This document shows positions 1-6,786 of a DNA stretch of 64,000 nucleotides, piece after piece; within the stretch, counting starts at the first letter, position 1, and each line of letters opens with the position of its first letter. The stretch is taken from contig NZ_JAOEGU010000014.1 of NCBI RefSeq assembly GCF_025583945.1, forward strand, positions 32,772 through 96,771, written 5' to 3'. The DNA is from Methylobacter psychrophilus. GTDB lineage: Bacteria > Pseudomonadota > Gammaproteobacteria > Methylococcales > Methylomonadaceae. A program made the position numbers and the translations under genes. The notes below the pieces were generated by a model. That model had not been told where the DNA came from, did no database searches, and saw nothing but the letters and a program-made list of their open reading frames with translations.

Positions 1-1763
1 TTACGTAGCAATAACAAAGGTAATTTCAAGCCATCCCTGGCTATCTCACTAATATTCCAGCTTGGCTGGCCCGTCGCGAATTCAAAATATTTACCGGTAC
101 GACCGTGAATATAAACAATTTTACCGTCTTCATTAATAATGACACTAACCGGTGCATATCGGTTGAGTAATAATTGTTCTATTTGCCGGGCAATATTACC
201 AGTCTTGGGTTCGGTACTACCCAACTTAACTGGAACAGATGATAAATCACCAGCGCTGAAGGGAACCGAACCAAGTTTTGATAACAGAAAACTGGTCGGA
301 GCATCTTTACGTTGATATAGCTTCCATTTCCTGTCAATTGCTGAAAACAGGTTATCAAAATTGCCAATGGATTCTGATGATCCAAGAAACAGAATGCCAT
401 TACTATTCAATGCATAATGAAACTGTGGAAAAATATCCTTTTGCAAATCAGCGTTTAGATAGATCAACAGATTTCGACAACTAATCAAATCTACGTGTGT
501 AAAAGGCGGATCCTGAATCAAATTCTGCGTAGCAAATATCACCGTGTCGCGAATCTCTTTATTGATACGATATTGACTATCTTCCAGCGTAAAGAATCGT
601 TGCAAACGTTCCGGTGAAACATCGACCATAATCCCGGCAGGATAAACACCTTCGCGGGCACGATTAATAGCCATGGGATCCAGGTCAGTAGCAAAAATCT
701 GAAAGCGTAACTGTTTGCCTGTTTTCTCCAGAGTTTCTTTGAGCAGAATCGCGATTGAATAAGCCTCTTCACCGCTGGAACAAGCCGTAACCCATATACG
801 CAATTCATGGTTATCGGGCTTGCCTTCAAAGAGCTTGGGCAGAGCCAACGAACCCAATGCATCAAATGCGGGAGCATCCCTGAAAAAACTGGTAACATTA
901 ATTAAAAGCTCCGTGAAGAGTTTATCCAACTCACTAGGGTTCTCCTGTAAAAACTGCACGTAGTTGCCGGAACTTTTAATCTGATGAATATTCATGCGTC
1001 GGGCTATACGCTGTTTAATCGTAATTGGCTTATAAGCCGACAAATCATTGCCTGTTCTGTTACGCAGTAAAATAAATATTTTTTTGATGGATTCAGAATC
1101 CACAGAAGCATCAGGCTGGTCCCGGTTAATGTTTTTAAAGCGGACACTTTTACTGTATTCAATCAACTGCTGACCCATTTTTTCCGGGGGCAGTACAAAA
1201 TCCACACCAGCAATCGCTATTGCACTACTGGGCATACCGTCAAACTTGGCGGTCTGGGGATCCTGAACCATCGTCATTCCCGACACATTCTCAATCGCTT
1301 TAAGGCCTAATGTCCCGTCAGTCCCTGTCCCCGAAAGAATAATACCAATGCTCATTTCCCGGACATCATCTGCCAGTGAACGCAAAAAATAGTCTATTGG
1401 CAGGTTTTTAAAACCATGATCATAACAATCCATAAGGTGTAATTGGCGATTGAGTAAGGCCAGGTTTTTTCCCGGCGGACACACAAAAACCTGATCCCTT
1501 TTCAGCGAAATACCATCCTGGATAGCTAAAACCGGCATGTCAGTAAATTTCGTCAGCAAATCAGGTAGAAGACTTATATACCCGGGGAGTTGATGAGTGA
1601 CAACAATATAAGCACAGCCGGTATGAGGATATAAATTGGAAAAAAATATTTCCAGCGCCTCCAGTCCACCAGCTGAAGCACCTATACCAACTACAGGCAG
1701 TTCGCTATCTGCTGCAATAGCGAGTGTATTGTAATTACCTCTTTTGTGACTAATGGATTTCAC
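1..1763 (-). CDS. CheB/CheR fusion chemotaxis-type protein (3' end beyond window)
   Basis: The frame is open from a GTG at 1763 to the left edge, so about 587 residues are visible and the C-terminus is missing. Residues about 20-205 are a CheB methylesterase: the motif GIGASAGG carries Ser30, VTHQ carries His57, and LSGTGTDG carries the Asp of the triad. Residues about 225-480 are a CheR methyltransferase with NVTSFFRD, the SAM-binding ACSSGEEAYS and DLISCRNLLIYL. The last visible part (VSVIINEDGKIVYIHG) looks like the start of a PAS-type domain, as in CheB-CheR-PAS-kinase proteins. GTG is the only possible upstream start because TAA lies directly before it; AAAGG sits about 10 bases upstream. 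No receiver domain precedes CheB. A role in signalling other than classical chemotaxis is likely, since no che genes are nearby. Confidence 0.9.
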   Translation of the reverse strand, partial: MKSISHKRGNYNTLAIAADSELPVVGIGASAGGLEALEIFFSNLYPHTGCAYIVVTHQLPGYISLLPDLLTKFTDMPVLAIQDGISLKRDQVFVCPPGKNLALLNRQLHLMDCYDHGFKNLPIDYFLRSLADDVREMSIGIILSGTGTDGTLGLKAIENVSGMTMVQDPQTAKFDGMPSSAIAIAGVDFVLPPEKMGQQLIEYSKSVRFKNINRDQPDASVDSESIKKIFILLRNRTGNDLSAYKPITIKQRIARRMNIHQIKSSGNYVQFLQENPSELDKLFTELLINVTSFFRDAPAFDALGSLALPKLFEGKPDNHELRIWVTACSSGEEAYSIAILLKETLEKTGKQLRFQIFATDLDPMAINRAREGVYPAGIMVDVSPERLQRFFTLEDSQYRINKEIRDTVIFATQNLIQDPPFTHVDLISCRNLLIYLNADLQKDIFPQFHYALNSNGILFLGSSESIGNFDNLFSAIDRKWKLYQRKDAPTSFLLSKLGSVPFSAGDLSSVPVKLGSTEPKTGNIARQIEQLLLNRYAPVSVIINEDGKIVYIHGRTGKYFEFATGQPSWNISEIARDGLKLPLLLLR

Positions 1764-2444
1764 TTAAATCGACCTTTGCATGATTACTTAACTGCTGATA
1801 TAAAAAAATGCCCACATCAAGATAACTTTTTTAAGAATATCCCTATATAAACTATATATTAAACATATTATATTAATGCTTAATGTCAAAAATCGTCCTG
1901 TGAGGTTCTGTTTTTTATTAGAAAAGACCAAATACAGCGATCACCAATGAAAAAATGATATTAAAAAGCTTTATCAAAATCTATTTATTAACTGCTGTCA
2001 GTAATAGCGATCATTGATAGGTACAAATACTTAAGTATTTGTACCTATAGCTCTTGCTTTAATTTTGGTATAAAGTAATTTCTAATAAATATAGTTGATA
2101 TATCCATTAATTGACAATTTTAAACCTAAGACAGAATATATGGCTCTTAACTTAAACCAATAACTCACTCGCGTTTCTGAAGAATTAAAACGAAAGTAGC
2201 ATAAAAATGTACGATTTTCCTGCTTTAAAATAGTGCTTTTGATGTTTAATATTATGTTATCTGATTAACAAGAAAACTTAGGTCTCAGCACGATCATACC
2301 AGCATGGATACAGGAGTCTGTTTAAACTTCAAACTCATGAAAAATACCATCCATAGTTATGTATTCGCGCTTCCCTTCCAGAATAACGACTTTTTTGGTG
2401 CTGCTAAAACATATTACTAATCAGCTTATTTTAAGGAGACAAAA
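1764..2444. other. long intergenic stretch, AT-rich
   Basis: This 680-base stretch separates the CheB/CheR gene and hsp20 and should hold the hsp20 promoter. I found no convincing ORF and no clear sigma-32 heat-shock promoter. The only strong structure is the perfect palindrome listed separately at 2017-2048. Confidence 0.6.
2017..2048. repeat. perfect 32-bp palindrome
   Basis: Two 16-base arms (ATAGGTACAAATACTT and its exact complement) meet with no spacer. There is no T-run on either side, so it is not a typical terminator. It could be a dimeric protein binding site or a cruciform-forming element. It lies about 400 bases upstream of hsp20. Confidence 0.8.
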
Positions 2445-2882
2445 ATGGCCATTACCCGCTATGAACCTTGGAGTTTATTAAACCAATTACAAAGAGAATT
2501 ATTAAGTTCTCAGGATGAAAAAAACAATGAAGGATCAATTGCAACTGCCGAATGGGAACCTGCGGTTGATATAAAAGAAGAAACTGATAGATTTATTATT
2601 CATGCCGATATCCCGGGCGTCAAACCGGAGGATATTGACGTCAGCATGGAGGCTGGCGTACTGACTGTAAAAGGCACCAAAGAATCTACCGCCAAAACTG
2701 AAAATGAAGGTTATAAAAGAGTTGAGCGGACTTCCGGTTCTTTTTATCGACGCTTCAGTCTGCCTGATTCTGCTAATAATGAAGCTATTAGTGCAAAATG
2801 CAAATACGGCGTACTTGAGATTATTATTCCCAAGCGGGAAGCTGTTAAGCCAAAACGCATCAATATATCGTCAGAAGAATAG
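2445..2882 (+). CDS. Hsp20-family small heat shock protein
   Basis: This is a 145-residue ATP-independent holdase chaperone of the cytoplasm. The alpha-crystallin domain spans about residues 38-140: it opens with EWEPAVDIKEE, continues with FIIHADIPGVKPEDIDVSME and GVLTVKG, and contains the conserved GSFYRRFSLP and KYGVLEIIIPK segments. The length is normal for class A-type bacterial Hsp20. The start is well supported by AAGGAGA about 6 bases upstream of the ATG. It is followed by a group of other stress proteins on the same strand (CbpA, CbpM, HPF), which fits a role in stress survival. It is probably its own transcription unit, because a MITE-like repeat and a terminator-like hairpin lie between it and cbpA. 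Confidence 0.95.
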   Translation: MAITRYEPWSLLNQLQRELLSSQDEKNNEGSIATAEWEPAVDIKEETDRFIIHADIPGVKPEDIDVSMEAGVLTVKGTKESTAKTENEGYKRVERTSGSFYRRFSLPDSANNEAISAKCKYGVLEIIIPKREAVKPKRINISSEE

Positions 2883-2995
2883 CTCTCAATTTTTGTTAGC
2901 TACGTCAGTATATACTCCGCGCGGTCATGTTTACGGAATTTATGATCGAGTGATTTTATTCGAGAGTAAGGTGCAAAAACAGGCGCATAGCTAGT

Positions 2996-3109
2996 TATAG
3001 ACTTTCAGAAATTAAATTTCTAATTTATATCACTGTAAGCTCATACAGATAACATCCCTTGAAGGGATGGTATCTGTCAACATGGAAATTATTTATCTGA
3101 ATATCTATA
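2996..3109. repeat. MITE-like repeat, copy A (full length)
   Basis: This 114-bp element has imperfect terminal inverted repeats of about 25 bases (left TATAGACTTTCAGAAATTAA, right ending TTTATCTGAATATCTATA). At its centre a 33-base hairpin runs from 3045 to 3077, with arms reading ACAGATA.CATCCCTT and AAGGGATG.TATCTGT. It codes for nothing. Related copies are at 5910, 43194 and 57861, with a decayed one at 14075. Confidence 0.8.
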
Positions 3110-3291
3110 TGTAACTGTTTTTACAACGCCGCTATCGGATAAAATGGCCGATCAGAAAACCGAGTTGTGACCGTGCGGAGTATAAAGTATCGAATCATAA
3201 AAAATTATTTCATGATCGGCGAATCCATTGCATTGTTCTGTCGCAGAATTGTTACTTTATTTACAACTTTTTAGCTTTTCCATGGGTTGTC

Positions 3292-3317
3292 CCTCTCCTG
3301 ATGGAGAGGATTTTTTA
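3292..3317 (+). terminator. Rho-independent terminator-like hairpin upstream of cbpA
   Basis: The stem CCTCTCC/GGAGAGG (3292-3298 and 3303-3309) has a 4-base loop and is followed by ATTTTTTAT. It lies about 50 bases before cbpA. It could end transcription from hsp20 or act as an attenuator in the cbpA leader. Confidence 0.65.
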
Positions 3318-3365
3318 TCTTGATCAACAGATCAGACGACTTGTAATCCGGTAAAAAACATCACT

Positions 3366-4313
3366 ATGCAGTATAAAGATTACTATAAAATCATGGGGCT
3401 CTCCCGCAATACCAGTCAGGATGAAATTAAACGCGCTTATCGTAAACTGGCACGTAAATATCATCCTGATGTCAGCAAGGAAAAAGATGCCGAGGCCAAG
3501 TTTAAGGAACTTGGAGAAGCTTATGAAGTACTCAAAGATCCTGAAAAACGCGCTGCTTATGACCAATTAGGTGCCAACTGGAAAGCCGGGCAGGATTTCA
3601 GGCCACCACCAAACTGGAACGAAGGCTTTGAATTTAAAGGTGGCGGCTTCACAAGTGATGAAGAGAGGGCTTACAGTGATTTTTTTGAACAATTATTTGG
3701 CCACTCAGGATTCCGTCCAGGTGACAAAGGACAATATGGTCTCCATGCACGCGGCCAGGACAGCCATGCAAAAATTTATATTGATCTGGAAGACAGTTTT
3801 AATGGTGCAACACGTAACATTTCCCTGAGCACCCCTGAAATGAATGCACAAGGCCAGGTGCAGATTAAACATAGAAATCTGAATATCAAGATTCCCAAAG
3901 GCATTAAACCGGGCCAACATATCAGACTGACAGGTCAGGGTAGCCCCGGATCAGGTACCGGTCAACCTGGGGATTTGTTCCTTGAAATTGCTTTTAATAA
4001 TCATCCGTTTTATCGCGTTTCCGAAACTGACGTTTACCTTGATCTTCCCGTTACGCCCTGGGAAGCGGCTTTAGGCGCTAAAATAAAAGTACCGACACCG
4101 AACGGTAGTGTTGATCTGAAAATACCGGCCAATTCCAGGCAAGGTAGCAAACTGCGCTTAACGGGTCGCGGCTTACCTGCTCAGGTACCTGGTGATTTCT
4201 ATGTAGTACTGCAAATTGCCTTGCCGCAGGCAAATACCGAGCAAGCCAAAGCGGTCTATAAAAACATGCAAAAAGAATTTACTTTTAATCCACGACAGGC
4301 TTTGGGGATATAA
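3366..4313 (+). CDS. cbpA: DnaJ-class co-chaperone CbpA
   Basis: This is a 315-residue type II J-protein. The J domain occupies residues 1-70 with the DnaK-activating HPD motif at 33-35. It is followed by a Gly/Phe-rich linker (residues about 75-125) and two DnaJ C-terminal substrate-binding domains (about 135-300). The CxxCxGxG zinc finger of DnaJ is absent, as in E. coli CbpA (about 306 residues). CbpA stimulates DnaK and can bind curved DNA in the nucleoid. The gene is followed 4 bases later by its modulator cbpM, the usual two-gene arrangement, which supports the specific name. Confidence 0.92.
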   Translation: MQYKDYYKIMGLSRNTSQDEIKRAYRKLARKYHPDVSKEKDAEAKFKELGEAYEVLKDPEKRAAYDQLGANWKAGQDFRPPPNWNEGFEFKGGGFTSDEERAYSDFFEQLFGHSGFRPGDKGQYGLHARGQDSHAKIYIDLEDSFNGATRNISLSTPEMNAQGQVQIKHRNLNIKIPKGIKPGQHIRLTGQGSPGSGTGQPGDLFLEIAFNNHPFYRVSETDVYLDLPVTPWEAALGAKIKVPTPNGSVDLKIPANSRQGSKLRLTGRGLPAQVPGDFYVVLQIALPQANTEQAKAVYKNMQKEFTFNPRQALGI

Positions 4314-4317
4314 AACC

Positions 4318-4635
4318 ATGAGCCCACATGATTTATCATTAGTGCATACGGGAACGGTCATTGAAGAAGACAGCCTGACACTCGCACAACTTTGCCGAGC
4401 CTGTGATGTCCATGCCGACTGGATAATCAGTATAGTTGAGGAAAGTATTATTGAACCGCAAGGCGAAAATAGTCGTTTATGGCGTTTTTCAGGAGCCAGC
4501 ATGAGACGCGCCCGCACTGCCCTAAGATTACAACGAGATTTAGGGATTAATCTGGCCGGAATTGCTCTGGCACTTGATTTGCTCGAAGAGCTTGAAAGTC
4601 TGCGTAAGCAAATAAAAACACTGGAACATATCTGA
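4318..4635 (+). CDS. cbpM: CbpA modulator CbpM (MerR-like)
   Basis: This is a 105-residue protein of the CbpM family, which binds the J domain of CbpA and blocks its action with DnaK. The N-terminal half (LTLAQLCRACDVHADWIISI) is a MerR-like helix-turn-helix. The C-terminal half (about 55-105) is a long helix ending in LLEELESLRKQIKTLEHI. I place the start at the ATG 4 bases after the cbpA stop. The frame extends 34 codons upstream into cbpA, but that part lacks family character. Tight spacing indicates translational coupling with cbpA. Confidence 0.88.
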   Translation: MSPHDLSLVHTGTVIEEDSLTLAQLCRACDVHADWIISIVEESIIEPQGENSRLWRFSGASMRRARTALRLQRDLGINLAGIALALDLLEELESLRKQIKTLEHI

Positions 4636-4726
4636 ACAACCCGCTTTTTTTGTTTTAAACATTCACCATACCGGAATTTACCAAAAAACATATTATTTAA
4701 AATAATCCACCCAAGAGGAAATCAGT

Positions 4727-5170
4727 ATGAAATCCACCTTAATACTCGTCGCTGATCACTGCCGTGCCCGCTTTTTTACTGCTGAAACGCCGGCTTCGCC
4801 TTTAGAAGAAATCGAAGCCATGGCTCATACGGAAGGTCGTTTACATGATCGGGAAATGACGTCCGATCTACCAGGAAAGGTTAAAGGCGATGGCAAAATG
4901 GGACATGCTTTTGAACAAGCTACCGATCCGAAAAAACATGAAGCAGATAACTTTGCCCATCGTATTGCCCTTTATCTGGAAGAAGCGCATAACGCCAATA
5001 AATTTGAACAATTATTGATGATTGCAGATCCTTCTTTTCTTGGCTTGCTACGCAACCAAATATCGGAAAATATTAAAAAACTGGTCTGTTTTGAACTCGA
5101 TAAAAATATCACAACCCATAGTATCGATGATATTCGTAAACATCTTCCCACCTATTTGCCAAGTCATTGA
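4727..5170 (+). CDS. host attachment protein family (eRF1-like fold)
   Basis: This 147-residue protein resembles the 'protein required for attachment to host cells' family. The N-terminus STLILVADHCRARFF, the segment GRLHDREMTSDLPG, and a C-terminal half with FEQLLMIADPSFLGLLR are characteristic. The family name comes from plant-associated bacteria. The fold is related to the eRF1/Pelota central domain, so a link to ribosomes or stress is possible (family knowledge, not shown here). AAGAGG lies 7 bases before the ATG. It stands between cbpM and a ribosome hibernation factor gene, which supports a stress role rather than attachment. Confidence 0.8.
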   Translation: MKSTLILVADHCRARFFTAETPASPLEEIEAMAHTEGRLHDREMTSDLPGKVKGDGKMGHAFEQATDPKKHEADNFAHRIALYLEEAHNANKFEQLLMIADPSFLGLLRNQISENIKKLVCFELDKNITTHSIDDIRKHLPTYLPSH

Positions 5171-5248
5171 TATATTAAAAAACCAAAGCAGTACATTTTG
5201 TCAATTTTCTTTGAATGAGCTAAATTTACTACAAAAAGGTGAATTATT

Positions 5249-5605
5249 ATGCAAATACCATTACAAATTACATTTCGCGGCATACCTCATTCTGATGCTG
5301 TAGAAGCTAAAATTCGCGAAAAAACCGATAAACTGGACAGGTTTTATAGCCACATCATGAGTTGCCGGGTTGCGGTTGAATCCGAACATCAACACCATCA
5401 TCAAGGCAATCAATATCATATCCGCATCGATATCACCACGCCGAATAAAGAGTTGGTTATCAGCAAGGAACACTATGACAAACAGGGGCATGAAGATATT
5501 TATGTAGCCATACGTGACGCCTTTAACGCAGCAACCAGACAACTGGAAGATTACGCCAGAGTCCAGCGGGGCGATGTTAAAACACATGGCTCACAAAGCA
5601 TCTGA
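5249..5605 (+). CDS. ribosome hibernation promoting factor / RaiA-like protein
   Basis: This 118-residue protein belongs to the S30AE (HPF/YfiA) family, which binds the 30S decoding region and stores ribosomes in an inactive state. The sequence MQIPLQITFRGIPHSDAVEA matches the first strand and helix. EDIYVAIRDAFNAATRQLEDY matches the second helix of the beta-alpha-beta-beta-beta-alpha fold. It is a short form without the long C-terminal dimerisation domain. A His-rich loop (EHQHHHQGNQYH) in the middle is unusual and could bind metal. An AAAGGTG ribosome binding site precedes the ATG. A second HPF may exist elsewhere, because the usual one lies beside rpoN. Confidence 0.85.
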   Translation: MQIPLQITFRGIPHSDAVEAKIREKTDKLDRFYSHIMSCRVAVESEHQHHHQGNQYHIRIDITTPNKELVISKEHYDKQGHEDIYVAIRDAFNAATRQLEDYARVQRGDVKTHGSQSI

Positions 5606-5692
5606 ATCGTACGTTATTTCGTGCCAGAAAAAATCATGAGATTATTGAACCTTAGCATAGCCGTAAAGTTTGACTACTCACTTTAGAAAGGA

Positions 5693-5820
5693 CGGGACAA
5701 GAAAAAAGCTTAACCGTCCTTAATGATAAATCATCATAAGAAACCGTTCGCTGAGCGGAGTCGAAGCGGACAAATCGCTTCGACTCCGCTCAGCGAACGA
5801 TTTACCATTAAATTGTCCCG
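5693..5820. repeat. nested inverted repeat with a perfect 23-bp stem
   Basis: The inner arms are 5745-5767 (CGTTCGCTGAGCGGAGTCG plus AAGC) and 5777-5799, with a 9-base loop. The outer arms CGGGACAA (5693-5700) and TTGTCCCG (5813-5820) enclose it. The inner arm belongs to a type of interspersed repeat (CTTCGACTCCGCTCAG) common in many bacterial genomes. There is no T-run after the stem, so termination is uncertain. Confidence 0.8.
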
Positions 5821-5909
5821 TTTTAGGTGGGTAGCCTAAAGTCTGTTTTCACTGAAATAGTATCGCAGAAAGCGAGGCTGGATCATTTGTAATTGGCGAT
5901 AAAACTTCC

Positions 5910-5991
5910 TATAGTCTTTCTGAAATTAAACTTCCAATTCATATCACTGTAAGCGCACACAGATAACATCCCTTGAAGGGATGGTATCTGT
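5910..5991. repeat. MITE-like repeat, copy B (right end missing)
   Basis: The left terminal repeat (TATAGTCTTTCTGAAATTAA) and the left arm match copy A closely. The central hairpin (5959-5991) is identical to that of copy A. The sequence diverges right after the hairpin, so the right terminal repeat has been lost. Confidence 0.75.
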
Positions 5992-6117
5992 CCCGGCTTG
6001 GTTGACTGGTAACCCAAACAAGCATTAAAAATCAATTAATTGACAATGATATTATTTAATATCAATAGGATACCAAGGATGGGTGGAACTTCCACTTCAC
6101 GCACAAATACCATGATT

Positions 6118-6708
6118 TTATTCCAAGTCTTTAAAATCATGCCTGATTGTATTGAAATGGGCTCGATAGGTTTTTGCATCCCCATAACGGGTAAATTTCT
6201 GATAACGGCTATGCAGGCCTTTAATGCGTTTGGCGTGTTTAATAGGACACCAAAACTGTTCGGTACGTGCCGCTATTTCCTGTGCATAAGCGAACAACCC
6301 ATTGATATAACTGCAATAAGCACAGTTTATTTTTTCTATCAGGTTAAGATATTGAAGGTGTTGCCGGTCAAAAATAATATAGTCTTGGCGCTTTACTTTA
6401 GGAATGCCATAAACAGGAAAGCAAACGCCTTGATATAAACTGATACTCACATCCATGAGCAGTGAAGGAATAATACGACTCCAGATAAACGGAGTACTGA
6501 GTATATGTTTTAATGGTGCGTCAGTGATGTAATAGAATAACTGTTTGGCATATTGCTTATGCTGAATAATGACACTTTCTTCAAAAATAATTTGTCGCTT
6601 TTTGATTTGACAAGAAAATACTTCCTCTTGCTTTTGTAATTCCTCAATCAACTCGGCTTCCAGGATTTTTATTTTATCGAGCAGTATTTCAAGTTGGGTA
6701 GTCATCAT
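6118..6708 (-). CDS. conserved protein of unknown function, encoded after the Lon-like protease
   Basis: This protein of about 196 residues is cytoplasmic, with no signal peptide. It begins with a coiled-coil helix (about 1-40, EILLDKIKILEAELIEELQK) and has a paired-cysteine motif CAYCSY near residue 135. The C-terminal half is basic and aromatic (EQFWCPIKHAKRIKGLHSRY). I do not know its function. I chose the ATG at 6708 because GAGG lies 5 bases upstream; a TTG at 6735 is a possible longer start and an ATG at 6705 a shorter one. It follows the Lon-like protease gene by about 80 bases on the same strand, so the two are probably co-transcribed and it may be an adaptor or substrate. A cysteine-based metal site is possible. 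Confidence 0.7.
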   Translation of the reverse strand: MMTTQLEILLDKIKILEAELIEELQKQEEVFSCQIKKRQIIFEESVIIQHKQYAKQLFYYITDAPLKHILSTPFIWSRIIPSLLMDVSISLYQGVCFPVYGIPKVKRQDYIIFDRQHLQYLNLIEKINCAYCSYINGLFAYAQEIAARTEQFWCPIKHAKRIKGLHSRYQKFTRYGDAKTYRAHFNTIRHDFKDLE

Positions 6709-6786
6709 CAAATCCTCGGCAAGAAATACAGTCAATATAAAAATCGCAGATCATTTCAGCGATTAAAAGCAGTAAGGCAATTAGAC

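Noticed and set aside
2704..2994. ORF of 96 codons overlapping hsp20 in another frame
   Set aside because: A shadow of the hsp20 coding frame running into intergenic DNA. No independent support.
6040..6438. Plus-strand ORF of 132 codons opposite the gene at 6118
   Set aside because: It lies antisense to a conserved-looking protein and shows no domain character.
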